DNA of 64,000 bases, taken from Molossus alvarezi (taxonomy: Eukaryota; Chordata; Mammalia; Chiroptera; Molossidae). Shown one piece after another: positions 1-10,420 of the stretch (its first letter is position 1; every line of letters begins with the position of its first letter). The translations under genes and the position numbers were made by a program. Below the pieces are notes generated by a model. The model was not told the origin of the DNA and ran no database searches. It saw nothing but the letters and a program-made list of their open reading frames with translations. The stretch spans positions 744,001 to 808,000 of the forward strand of contig CM073899.1 in the NCBI GenBank assembly GCA_037176705.1, in the 5' to 3' direction.

Positions 1-1375
1 CTCTGTCATTTTATTGGAGCATTTAATCTATTTACATTTAAGGTGATTATTGATATGTATTGATTTATTTCCATTTTTGTTTAATGTGGTTCTGTTTTTC
101 TTCCCTTTTCTCCTTCTAATTACTGCAGTCCTTTTAACATTTCTTGCAGTGCTGGTTTGGTGCTAATGTGTTCCCTTAGCCTTTTTTGTTGTTGTTGTTG
201 GGGAAGCTCTTTATTTGACCTTCTATTTTGAATGATAGCCTTGCTGGGTAGAGTAGTCTTGGATTCAGATCCTTGTTTCTCATGACCATGATTACCTCAT
301 GCCATTCCCTTCTGGCCTGTAGTGTTTCTTGTGAGAAGTCAGCTGAGAGCCTTATGGGGTTTCCTTTGCAGGTAACCTGTTGCTTATGTCTTGCTGCTTT
401 TAGGATTCTCTCTTTGTCTTTAATTTTTGGCATTTTGATTACTTTGTGTCTTGGTGTGTGCCTGTTTGGGTTCTTCTTATTGGGGCTGTCTGTGCTTCTT
501 GAACTTGAATGCCTTCTTCCTTCACCAAATTAGGGAAGTTTTTTCTTGCTATTTCTTCAAATATATCTCTAACCCTTGCTCATTTTCTTCTTCTTCGGGG
601 ACTCCTATGATGTGAACGTTATTATGTTTCTAGTTGTCCCACAGTTCTTTTAAGCCGCCTTCCTGATTTTCAATTTTTTTTTTTTTTTGATTTTCTGATT
701 GGTAGAATTTTTTCTACCCTATCTTCTAATTCACTAATCCAGTCTTCAGCTTCCTCTACTCTGCTATTTAGATCTCCCAATGTGTTTTTTATTTCTGATA
801 TGTCATTCCAGAAATATGTCATTCTTCATTTCTTCTTGGTGGTTTTTAGTTTCCTACTGCTTGATTTTCCACATTTCTATGTCTTTACTGATGTTGCTCA
901 TGTCCTTACAGATGCTGTTGAGCTACCTCAAGATCATGGCTCTGAATTCTGTTTCTGTTAACTTGCTTAAGTGCTGCTCATTTATCTTCCCTTAGGTAGA
1001 GGTCTCTTGTTCTTTCATTTGGCTTTTATTTCTGTGTTTTACCATTTTGGCTATCACAATGGGCTTTGGATCGTGACAAATTTTCCCTGTTGGTGTTGGT
1101 ATGCTGCTGTTCGTGGCTCCCCCTTCTCGTTTTGGATGTGCGAGGGAGGACCCATGTTATACACCACTGTCAAGTCTTACTTTCCTGGTTAAAGTAACCC
1201 AGGGAATGGTACAGTTACCCTTTAGCTTTTTGCCTGGAGGCTATCAGTAGCAGTTACCTGAAGAGCCTTGGCTTCTCATTTGAATAAAAAACTTCCTCAG
1301 TTGCTCAGATGAAGAGGATTTCCCGAGGGTGGGGCAGATGCAGGTTGTTAATGGGCCTCAATTAGCATTTCAGTG
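1..1375 (-). mobile_element. LINE-1 (type A), 5' portion
   Basis: Reading the minus strand, this holds the N-terminal end of ORF2 (about 1-170), ORF1 (about 176-960) and part of a GC-rich 5'UTR (about 970-1375). The left end is cut by the window. The right end is abrupt: the 5'UTR stops near 1375 and middle ORF2 sequence of another L1 begins at once, with no T-tract, target duplication or 3'UTR between them, so this looks like an L1-L1 deletion junction rather than an insertion edge. The 5'UTR motif GTGGGGCAGATGCAGG (1331-1346) recurs in the other type A elements near 30200 and 49450. Confidence 0.9.
176..960 (-). pseudogene. L1 ORF1 (ORF1p) remnant
   Basis: ORF1 encodes the RNA-binding trimeric chaperone of the L1 ribonucleoprotein. 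The C-terminal part is open at 176-433 (85 codons) and carries the conserved C-terminal-domain text KIKDKERILKAARHKQQVT, then IRLSADFSQETLQARREW and LNPRLLYPARLSFKIEGQIK, ending in lysines. Upstream (440-960) the coiled-coil part is recognisable by EEAEDWI-like text but is broken by stops and a homopolymer run near 678-690. No complete ORF remains. The neighbour at 1-170 is the start of ORF2 of the same copy, in the normal ORF1-ORF2 order on the minus strand. Confidence 0.85.
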
Positions 1376-3194
1376 TCCAATTTTCTTAGTTGTTATTAGT
1401 CTGTTGAAGTTTTCTGTCTCTTCCAGGTTCTGTTTTGGGAGACTGTATGATTCTACAAATTTTTGAGTTTGTCCTACATTGACCAATTTCTTGGCATATA
1501 ATTGTTCATAGCATTTTAAAACAATCCTGTTTTTCTGTGGTGTCAGTTGTTACTTCTCTTTCTTATCTGAATTTGTTTATTTGGATCCTTTTTCTTTGTT
1601 TCCTGATGAGTCTGGCTAAGGGTCCATCAGTCTTGTTTATTTATTTTAAGGAACCAGCTCTTTATTTCATTGATCTTTTGAATTGTTTTTTAGTTTCTAT
1701 GTCATTTATTTTCACTCTGACTTTTTCTATTTATTTCCTCCTACTTGCTCTGGATTTCTTTTTCTTTATATTCTCGTTCTTTAAGTTGTAGGGTTAGATA
1801 GTCAATTAGAAAGTTTTCTGTTTTTGGAAGTAGGCATATAGTGCTATGAACTGTCCTCTCAAGACTGCTTTTGCTGCATCCCACAGATTTTGTGTTGTTG
1901 TGTTTTCATTTTTATTGTTCTCCAGGAAGTTTTTCTTTTTTTCTTTTCCTATCCTCACCTGTGGACAGGTTTGCATTTATCTTCAGATAGAGTAGGAGGA
2001 AGAGAGAAATAGAGAGAGAAAAACATCGATGTGAGAGAGACTTATTGACTGGTTGCCACACATATGACCCCAGACAAGTTTGGAGAGTAAATAAACTGAA
2101 GCACGCGCCCTTAGCGAGAACCAAACGTAGGACTCTCTGGTCCACAAGCCGACATTCTAACCGTTGAGTCAAACCAGTCAGGGAGGTTTTCAGGAAGTTT
2201 TAAATCTCTTCCTTGATCTTCTTGGTAACGCACTCATAGTTTAATAACATAATATTTAGCCTCCTTGGGTTGGAGTGTTTTCATTGTAATTAACTGCTAC
2301 TTTTATGCCATTGTGATCTGAGAAGATACTTTATTTGTTCTTTTCAATCTTCTTGAACTTGAAGAGACTTACTTTGTGTCCTAATATATGGTCTGCCTTT
2401 GAGGATGTCCCCTGTGCCCTTTAGAAGAATGTGAATTAAGCAGTTTTGTGGTGTAATTCTATGAAAATATTTATTAAATCCATTTGATCTAGTACTTAAT
2501 TTAAAGTCTCTGATTCATTGTTAAATTTTTGTCTAGATGATCGATTTAGTGATGTCAGCGGGGTGTTGAAGTCTCCTGCTATGATTGTGTTGCTTTTTAT
2601 TTTTTCTTTGAATTCTCCCCAAGTTTTACATAGTATCTGTATTCCTTCATTGGGTGCATATATGTTTACTAAGGTAATATTCTCCTGTTCCTGTTGGATA
2701 GATCTTTTCAATATTATGTAGTGGCCTTCTTTGCCTCGACTTATGGCCTTCATTTTGAAGTATATTTTATCAAATAGAAGTATTGCTACCCCAGGTTTTT
2801 ATGTTGTTGTTTATTTTATTTTTTTCAGCTTGCTTGGAAAATTCCATCCTTTCACTTTCAAACTATGTGAGTCTTTTTTTGTGAGTTGGATCTATTGTAA
2901 ACAACATATATATGAGTCATGCTTTCTTATCCATTCAGTGTCTCTGTGTCTTTTGATCAGAGTGTTCAATCAATTCACATTTAAGGTTATTATTGATGAG
3001 TACTTAGTTATTGCCATCTTTATTTGTTATGGTCATGTTTCTCTTTCTATTTCTTATACTTATTACAGCAGTTCTTTTGGCATTTCTTGGAGTGCTAGAT
3101 TGGTGCTAATATGTTCCCTTGTATTTTGTTGTTTATTTGTTTTTGTTTTTTATTTGCATGAAATGCTTTACATTTCACCTTCTATTTTGGGTGT
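1376..3194 (-). mobile_element. LINE-1 (type A), ORF2 N-terminal half
   Basis: Minus-strand L1 running from the segment just upstream of the RT domain (1380-1700, text like [12 protein letters not shown] in decayed form) through the endonuclease (2496-2753, with NIYAPNEG and GDFNTPLTSLNRSSRQK) to the start of ORF2 (about 2990-3010) and the last codons of ORF1 (about 3165-3194). A VES SINE sits inside it at 1934-2190. Its right edge meets GC-rich KCNK1-derived DNA at about 3195; its left edge meets the 5'UTR of another L1. There is no 3'UTR, so it is truncated at both ends. Confidence 0.88.
1934..2190 (-). mobile_element. VES-type tRNA-derived SINE
   Basis: A short T-rich stretch on the plus strand (the A-tail of a minus-strand element) is followed by the GA-rich body AGAGAGAAAAACATCGATG and, on the minus strand, a tRNA-like head reading CTGACTGGTTTGACTCAACG. 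Flanking repeats of CAGGAAGTTTT at 1923-1933 and 2191-2201 are a clean target-site duplication, so it inserted into the L1 endonuclease region by L1-assisted retrotransposition. VES SINEs are a bat-specific family; this is one of the main clues to the organism. Confidence 0.88.
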
Positions 3195-3233
3195 GGGGTT
3201 GTGAGAGGCGGGGCGGGCCAAAGGCGGGGTGAG

Positions 3234-3650
3234 GCCAGAGGCAGACAAAGGCAAGCTGAGAGGTCTGCTCTGCTCTGGCTCAGGCATGGGAAGATCCTTC
3301 AGGACCCAGGTGACCTGCAGCTCCTGCGTGCACCTTGTTGGTGCCTTGCTCGACCTTTGCTTTGGCTTCTGGTGCTTGGCTACCTGCTCTGCCTGGTCTT
3401 CAGCAACCTGGTCTCTCAAAAGTGTCACTGCCCTGTGAGGACCTGCTGTGCCAGGAGCTGCACAAGCTGAAGATGCGCCTCCTGGAGCGCGAGTGCCTGT
3501 CCGAGCCGCAGCTTGAGCAGGTCCTGGGCCGGGTGCTGGAGGCAGCAGCTATGGCATGTCCGTGCTCAGCAATGCCTCAGGCCACTGGATACTGGGCTTC
3601 ATCTATGCGCTCTCCTTCGCCAGCACCGTGTGCTCCACCACAGGTAGGAT
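3234..3650 (+). pseudogene. KCNK1: KCNK1 exon 1 pseudogene copy 1
   Basis: KCNK1 (TWIK-1) is a two-pore-domain potassium channel. The first coding exon is recognisable across three reading frames. In order: CSSCVHLV (N-terminus), LVLGYLLCLVFSNLVSQ (first membrane helix, about 3375-3425), LPCEDLLCQELHKLKMRLLE and ECLSEPQLEQVLGRVLEA (extracellular cap, 3430-3545), then SVLSNASGHW and LSFASTVCSTTG (pore helix and start of the first selectivity filter, 3560-3643). The N-x-S glycosylation site is kept. The initiator codon is ATC at 3294-3296 instead of ATG, and frameshifts separate the three parts. Exon sequence ends CACAG at 3643 and continues GTAGG, a good splice donor at the position of the conserved K2P intron that splits the filter glycine codon. 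The intact donor means this is copied from DNA, not from spliced mRNA. It cannot make a channel. KCNK6 and KCNK7 are poorer matches. Confidence 0.88.
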
Positions 3651-3709
3651 CCCAGTGGCCGTGCACCTCGTCCGCTACCCATCGTGCTTCCCACCTCACG
3701 CTTCTCCAG

Positions 3710-4050
3710 TGCCCCATCCTGCCTGCCCCCACCCCGGTGTCACCAGCCCCTCCGCCCTGCCTGCTCCCTCCCTGGAGTCACCAACCCCTATGCCCCACCA
3801 GTCCCCACCCAGGTGTCACTAGCCCCTCCACCCCTCCTGCCCCCTCTTCAGTGGCAGCAGCCCAAATGCCCCGGCTGCCCCCACCCCTGTGTCACCAGAC
3901 CCTCCGCCAAACCTGCTCCCTCTCTGGTGTCACCAGCCCCTCTGCCCAGCCTGCTACCTCCCTGGTGTCCCCAGCCCCTCCGTCCCACATGCCCCCACTC
4001 CAGTGTCACCAGCCCCTCCAGCCTGGCCACCGGCCCCTCCCTGAGCTTCG
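3710..4050 (+). repeat. 38-bp C-rich minisatellite (KCNK1 intron 1 derived)
   Basis: About 8.5 imperfect copies of a 38-bp unit starting CCCCTCCGCCCTGCCTGC and ending GTGTCACCAG, immediately downstream of the KCNK1 splice donor. The same minisatellite follows the second KCNK1 copy at 35395-35815, so it belongs to the duplicated segment and probably to the original first intron. The low stop-codon content of this C-rich DNA makes frames of more than 200 codons open on the plus strand; 38 is not a multiple of three, so these are not coding. The segment ends with unique sequence to about 4105. Confidence 0.85.
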
Positions 4051-4109
4051 CCTGTGGGGCCGCTCAAAGGGCAGGCTGGTAGAGTCTGAAGCTGGTGAAG
4101 TGGCCTCAT

Positions 4110-6796
4110 GACCTCACTTGGGTGTGTGTTTGATACATTGCTGGATTTGATTTACTAATATTTTGTTAAGAATTTTAACATCTGTGTTAATCAGGGATAT
4201 TGGCCTGTAGTTTTCTTTTGTTTGTAGTGTCTTAATCTGGGTTGGGAATTGGGATTATGCTGGCCTCATAAAGTGTGTTTAGAAGTGTTCCATCTTGGTG
4301 GATTTATTGAAATAGTTTGAAAAGAATGGGTGTTAGTTCCTTGAATGTTCAGTAAAACTCCCCCGTGAAGCCTTTGGAGCCAGGGCTTTTGTTTGCTGAA
4401 AGAATCTTGGTTATATCTTAAATTTTCTTAGTTGTGATTGGTCTGTTCAAGTTTTGTATCTCTTTCCCGTTCAGTTCTGGGAAACTATGTATTTCTAGAG
4501 ATTTGTCCATTTGTTCATCTTTTGAATTTTTCTTAGTCAGTATGTTGACTATTTGTGCTGTGATCTTTGCTATTCATTTTCTACTACTTACTCTGTTTTG
4601 TTTTTTTGTTTTTTTTTCTGTTTGCTTGTTTGCTTTTGTCTCTAGTTATTTAAGTTCTGATGTGAGATAGTCAATTAGAAAATCTAGTTTCCTGAGGTAG
4701 ACATGTATGGTATAAACTTCCCTTTCAGGACGACTATCACTGAATCCCATTGATTTTGTGTTGCTGTGTGTTCATTTTCATTGGTTTCCATGAAGTTTTT
4801 AACTTTTTCTTGATCTCCTTGTGAACCCATTCATTGTTTAATAACATGCTATTTAGTCTTTATGTGTTCAAAAGTTTTTGTGTATTTTTTTGTAATTTAT
4901 TTCTAGTTTCCCATCTCTTCACTTTCTACCTATGTAAGTCTTTTGTTGTGAGGTGGGTCCCTTCTAAACAACATATATTTGAGCTATGCATTCTTATCTA
5001 TTCAGCTACTCTATGTCTTTTCATAGGAGTGTTTAATCTATTTGTGTTTAAGGCAATTATCGATATGTACTTATTTACTGAAATTTTTATTTATTGTGGT
5101 TACATTTCTCTTCCTATTTCCTCTGCTTATTACAGCACCCCTTTTCACATTTCTTAGAGAGCTGGTTGTTGCTAACATATTCTGTTAGCCTTTTTGTCTG
5201 GGAAGTTCTTCCTTTATTTCACCTTCTATTTTCAGTGATTGTCTTGTTGGATAGAGTAGTCTTGGATTCATATCGTTTTTTTTCCTTACCATGATCACTT
5301 CATGACTTTCTCCTCTGTCCAGCAGTGTTTTTGTTGAGCATTCAGCTGATAAGGTTATGTGGTTTTCTCTGTGGGTAATCTGTTGCTTATCTCTTGCCAC
5401 GTTTCAAATTCTATTTCTCTCTTTAATTTTGGCCTGCTAATTATTATGTGTCTTGATGTGGGCCTCTTTGGATTCTTCAAAGTTGAAGCTTTTTGTACTT
5501 CTGGAAGGTATATGCCATTTTCCTTCACCAAGTTATGAGTGTTTTCTGACATGATTTATTCAAATATATTCTCTATCCCTTGCTCATATTCTTCTTTTCC
5601 TGGAATTTTTTGATGTGTGTGTTTTTGTGTGTCATGGTGTCCCACAGTTCTCTTAGGCTGTCTTTATGTTTTTTGATTGTTTTATCCTTTTTGGATCTCT
5701 TATTGGGTGATATTTTCTACCCTGTCTTTTAATTCACCGATCCAATCCTTGGCTTTCTTTCAACTGCTTTTTATTGCTTTCAATGTGTTCTTTATGTCTG
5801 CTATTTCATTATTTATTTCTGGTTTGTTAATTTTCAATTTAACTTTATGCTCTTGAGCTCTGTACTTATGTTGTTGAGCTTCCTCATGAAATGACTCCTA
5901 ATTGTAGCTCTGATATCTTGTTTAATCCATTTCACTTATCTCTTCTTCTGTAGAATATCTTGTTCTTTCATTTGGGACTTGTTTTTTTGTTTCCCTATTG
6001 TGACTGTCTCAGTGGGTTTCAGAGCTTGCCAAAGTGTTCTTGTGGGTGTTGGTGTTTTTCTGGTTGTGGCTCCCTTTACCGGGTTTGGATAAGTGTGAAA
6101 GTACTCATGTTAAACACTACTCTCAAGGATTATTTTTCTTGGTAGATTGGAAGGCCGAGAAAATATTCATTTATCCTCTAGTTTTTCCTGGCAGTCATTC
6201 GTCTCACATACTTGATGAACCTCAATTTGTAGCCCTAAGATGTATGAACAATTCCATAGTTATAAGAGGATTTCCAGAGAGTGGGATACTTGCTTCTGCC
6301 AAACACTATAAGGTAATGAACCTCAATTTGCATTTTCAGGTCATCCTGGTGGTGCTTTTCCCATGTCTCTGAGAAGAAGCTCCTTGAATAAGGTGGCTGC
6401 TGTTCTCTGAGGGATTGATAACAGCACAAAACTCCCAGTGCCCTTTCTTCCAGCTCCATTCTGAACCAAGAGCCCTGGACTCTCTCCTCCCATTTTCACT
6501 ACAGTCAGCCCTCCCTCTGCTGGAGCACAAAGTAAGTGGATGTACTTGATTTTGTGCTATTTAAAACCCCTGCTGTCTCAGCCTAAGCAGGGGTTTGTGG
6601 GCCCCCAGCCTACTCTATCACATCTCCACTGTTTCTACCAAGCTCAATTTGGCATCCTCTTTCTGTTTTTGGATATACATGTTCTCTCAGCTGTTCTCAG
6701 TTGGTTTTTACCAATGTTGTGTTTTTATTTTTGTTGTAGTTTTAGTTTGGTTGTCAGGGAGGTTCATGTAGCTTCCAGTTACTCCACTGCCATTTT
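4110..6796 (-). mobile_element. LINE-1 (type B), 5' half with endonuclease deletion
   Basis: Minus-strand L1 from middle ORF2 (4110-4600) through ORF2 N-terminus, ORF1 (about 5185-5900) and a complete-looking 5'UTR ending CTCCACTGCCATTTT near 6796. At 4905-4925 TTTCTAGTTTC is joined directly to CCATCTCTTCACTTTC; in type A copies about 0.5 kb of endonuclease coding sequence lies between these points. ORF1 is divergent: the open piece 5185-5400 reads MARDKQQITHRENHITLSAE, then NDMNPRLLYPTRQSLKIEG. The left edge is the junction with the KCNK1 segment, without T-tract or 3'UTR. Confidence 0.87.
5185..5552 (-). pseudogene. L1 type B ORF1 remnant
   Basis: Two overlapping open pieces cover the ORF1 C-terminal half. 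5355-5552 reads NLVKENGIYLPEVQKAS then KNPKRPTSRHIIISRPK; 5185-5400 reads MARDKQQITHRENHITLSAE and ends KIEGEIKEELPRQKG. They align with the type A ORF1 segments ending FPNLVKEEGIQVQEAQRA and RLSADFSQETLQARREWHE but are strongly diverged (CSTKTLLDRGESHEVI in place of FSQETLQARREWHEVI). The frame shift between the pieces shows it is dead. The same type B text recurs, more decayed, near 10560-10900, 22150-22500 and 40105-40450. Confidence 0.75.
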
Positions 6797-7012
6797 TCCT
6801 TCACTTTAATATTTTATAAAATTTTATTTTTGTAATAATACTGAATCACTAAATATAAATACATATGATTTCTTCATCCTCTTTATGACATACCAAATAT
6901 AAATTCAAAAATAGAAAACTGAGGTCCTGATAGAAGACACATGAAAATTCAGGGTAAAAAGAGCACAAAATCTACATTTCTGGACACATTGGTCGTGATC
7001 TGAAACACCCCA
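6797..7012 (+). repeat. Non-L1 flank of the 5.4 kb tandem unit, copy 1
   Basis: AT-rich sequence directly after the 5' end of a type B L1. It begins TTAATATTTTATAAAA and includes ACTGAATCAC, GATTTCTTC, AAAACTGAGG and GATCTGAAACACC. The same sequence follows the same L1 5' end at 12190 and 23801. The stretch around AAACTGAGGTCCTGA resembles the core of an antisense MIR SINE, which would make it ancient genomic DNA, but the match is weak. No open frame or gene signal is visible. Confidence 0.8.
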
Positions 7013-7150
7013 TACGTATCTATATCTATATCGATATCGATATCTATACCTTATCTATATCATCTATATCTATACCTAATCAATCTATATCATCTGTGTT
7101 TATATATCTAATCTATCGATATCATTTATATTTATATCTATATAGTAATT
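7013..7150 (+). repeat. TATC microsatellite, copy 1
   Basis: Imperfect (TATC)n with TATCGATATCGATATC variants, followed by degenerate ATCTATATC units that fade into AT-rich DNA ahead of an L1 3' tail. Equivalent tracts lie at 12391-12515 and 24011-24205, each at the same place in the duplicated unit. Confidence 0.85.
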
Positions 7151-7432
7151 TATTTATTTTATTATTAATTAATTAATTAATTTATTTACTTTTGTTTCAG
7201 ATGTTTCTGTGTTTCCCCCCAGTCATTCTTCCTCCCCCTCCCACCCTGCCCTGTCTCCAGCTTTTTTGTCTATGTCCATTGTTCATGCATACATGCATAT
7301 AAATTCTGTGGTTTATCTCTCCCTCACTCCCCCCTGTTGTGGGGATTGTCAGTCTGTACCCCACTTCTAGGTCTTTGGGACTACCCCATTTCTCAGACTG
7401 TTACCTTCATTATATTCCACAGATAAATGAGA

Positions 7433-8392
7433 TCATATAATACTCTTCTTTCTCTGTTTGGCTTGTATACTTTCCAGGTACCTCCATTTTGTCCCAAAGG
7501 ATAAGAGATTTTTCTTTCTTACAGCTGCATAGTACTCTATTGTGTATATGTACCACAGCTTTTTTATCCATTCATCTACTGATGGAAATTTGGGCTGTTT
7601 CCAAATCTTAGCCATTGTAAATGGTGCTGCTATGAACATGGGGGTACATATATTCTTTCTGATTGTTGATTAGGCTTCTTAGGGTATATTCCTAGAAGTG
7701 AAATCACTGGATCAAATGAAAGTTCAATTTTTAAGTTTTCGAGGTAACACCATATTGTTTTCCACAGTGGCTGCTTCAGTCTGCATTCCCACCAGCAGTG
7801 TACTGGAGTCCCCTTTCTCCATACCCTCACCAAGACTTGTTGTTTGATGATTTTTGATGGCGGCCATTCTGACAGGTGTGAGGTGATAATCTCATTATTG
7901 TTTTAATTTGCATCTCTCTGATGATTAATAATGTTGAGCACTTCTTCATATGTCTCTTAGCCATTTGTATGTCCTGTTTGGAGAGGTGTCCATTTAGTTC
8001 CTCTGCCCATTTCTTAATTGGGTTCTTAGTATTCCTATGGTTGAGTTTTATAAGCACTCTATATATTTGGAAATTAACCCTTATCTGATGCATCATTTGC
8101 GATCATGGTCTTCCACATAGCAGGATCCCTTTCCATTTTGATGGTTGTTTCTTTTGTTGTACAGAAGATTTTCACTTTGATGTAGTCCCAGGAGTTCATT
8201 TTTTTTTTTTTTTTTTTTGGCGTGTATGTGTCTGTTGCCTTAGGTGTTGTATCAGTAAAAATTCTTCTGTCTATGTCAGAAATTTTGTTGCCTGCACTTT
8301 GTTTTAGAATTTGTATGGATTCACGAGTTACATTTAAGTATTTTATCCATTTCGAGTCTATTCTCACGTATGGTGTAAATTGTTGGTCTAGC

Positions 8393-8431
<39 letters not shown>

Positions 8432-10420
8432 GCAATTGGCTGTCCAGTATTTCTTACATCGTTTATTGAAGAGACTGTCCTGACTCCACTGTATGTTGTT
8501 GCCAAGTTTGTCAAATATTAATTGAGCATATTGTCTCGGGTCTATTTCTGTGTTCTCTATTCTGTTGCATTGATCTATCTGCCTATTCCTGTGCCAGTAC
8601 CAGGCATATTTTTTTTACAGTGGCTTCGTGGTATAACCTGAAATCTGGTAATGTGATCCCTTTTACTTTCTTCTCTTTAAGGATTTCTGTGGCTACTAGG
8701 GGTCTTTTTTAGTTTCATATGAACTTTTGGAGTGTTTGTTCTAGTTCTGTGAAGTAAGTCGTTGGTATTTTGGTGAGGATTGCATTGAATGTATAGATTG
8801 CTTTGTTAATTCTTTCAATCCATGAACAAGGTATATGCTTTCACTTATTAATATCTTCCTCCACTTCTAATTTCAATGACATGTAGTTGTCTGTGAAGAG
8901 GTTCTTTATTTCTTTGGTGAAGTTTATTCTTAGGTATTTTAATTATTTATTTATTTTTTTTTGCTGTGATGGTAAATGGAATTTATTTTTTAGTTTTCCT
9001 TTCTGTGATTTCATCTTTGGTGTATAAAAATGCTATCAATTTCTTGACATTAATTTTGTATCCTGTCACCTTGCCAAACTCTTTTATTAAGTCTAGTAGA
9101 TTTTTGATGAAGTCTTTAGGGTTTTCTATGTACCATATTATATCATTTGCATATAATGACAGTTTCACTTCCTTCTTTCCAGTTTGGATCCCTTGTATTT
9201 TTTCTTCTTGTCTAATTGCTGTGTCTAAGTCTTCCAGTACTATGTTAAGTAAGAGTGGCATAAGTGGCATCCCCGTCTTGTTCTCATTCTTAAGGGGACT
9301 GCTTTTTGTTTTTGCCCATTGAGTATGTTGTAGCCTTTATTATATTGTGATAAGACCCCCTATTCCCACACTGATGTGATCATATGGTTTTTTCTTTTAT
9401 TTAGTTTATGCGATGTATCACATTGATTTGCACATATTGTACCATGCTTGAGTGCCCAGAATGTAACCCACTTGGTCAAGATGAATAATTTGTTTGATGT
9501 ATTGCTGGATTTGATTTGCTAATATTTTGTTAATAATTTTGGCATCTGTGGTAATCAGAGTTATTGGCCCATAGTTTTCTTTTTGTTTGTAGTGTCTTTA
9601 TGTGGTTTGGGAATTTAGATTATGCTGGCCTCCTTGAGTGTGTTTGGAAGTGTTCCGTTTTCCGGGATTTTTTGAAAGGGTTTGAGAAGAATGGGTGTTA
9701 TTTTTTGTATGTTCAGTAAAACTTCCCTGTGAAGCCATCTGAGCCTTGGTTTTTGTTTGCTGGGAGATTCTTGGTTATATCTTTAATTTTCTTAGTTGTG
9801 ATTGGTCTGTCCAAGTTTTCTATCTCTTCCCTGTTCAGTGCTGGGGGATTATGTATTTCTAGAAATGAGTCCATTTGTTCATCTTTTGAATTATTTTTAG
9901 TCTCCATGTTGTCTATTTCTGCTCAGATCTTTGCTATTCATTTCCTTCTACTTTCTCTGAGTTTCTGTTGTTATTTTTGTTTGTTTGTTTTATTTTCTTT
10001 CTAGTTTTTTAAGTTGTGATGTGAGATAGTCAATTACAAAATCTTGTTTCTTGAGGTGAACATGTATGGTATAAACTTACCTATTAGGACTACTTTCACT
10101 GAATCCCACTGATTTTGCGTTGTTGTGTGTTCATTAACATTGGTCTCCATGAAGTTTTTAATTTTTTCTTGATCTCATTGTGAACCCATTCATTGTTTAA
10201 TAGCATGCTATTTAGTTTTTATGTGTTGAAAAGTTTTTGTGTATTTTTTTGTAATTCATTTCTAGTTTCCCATCTCTTCACTTTCTACCTATGTAAGGCT
10301 TTTGTTGTGAGTGGGGTCTCTTCTAAACAATATATATATGAGCTATGCATTCTTATGTATTCAGCTACTCTGTGTCTTTTCATGGGAGTGTTTAATCTAT
10401 TTGTGTTTAAGGCAATTATT
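7433..10420 (-). pseudogene. L1 type B ORF2 remnant
   Basis: ORF2 of L1 encodes endonuclease and reverse transcriptase. Here only pieces are open: 7433-7639 and 7630-7833 (C-terminal segment), 7827-8096 (RNHLSKQ-like region, [17 protein letters not shown]), 8074-8514, 8983-9270 (RT palm) and 9713-9907 (ALNREEIENLDRPITTKKI). The core of the endonuclease, which would hold the GDFN and SDHN catalytic motifs, is missing by a deletion shared with all other type B copies. The palm motif reads YANDI rather than FADDM, so a catalytic aspartate is lost as well. Confidence 0.8.
8397..8423 (+). repeat. (TA)n microsatellite inside L1 ORF2
   Basis: About 13 TA dinucleotides followed by a T-run, at a site that in sister copies is a T-run alone (19925-19945, 37875-37897). 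It is a local simple-repeat expansion in dead L1 sequence. Confidence 0.9.

Noticed and set aside
3335..4111. Plus-strand open frame of 258 codons across the KCNK1 segment and minisatellite
   Set aside because: Only about 45 codons match KCNK1; the rest is a 38-bp C-rich repeat whose period is not a multiple of three, and the true exon continues in another frame. Not a gene.
7013..7150. CRISPR-like regular repeat
   Set aside because: Units are 4-6 bp simple repeats without unique spacers; the genome is mammalian.
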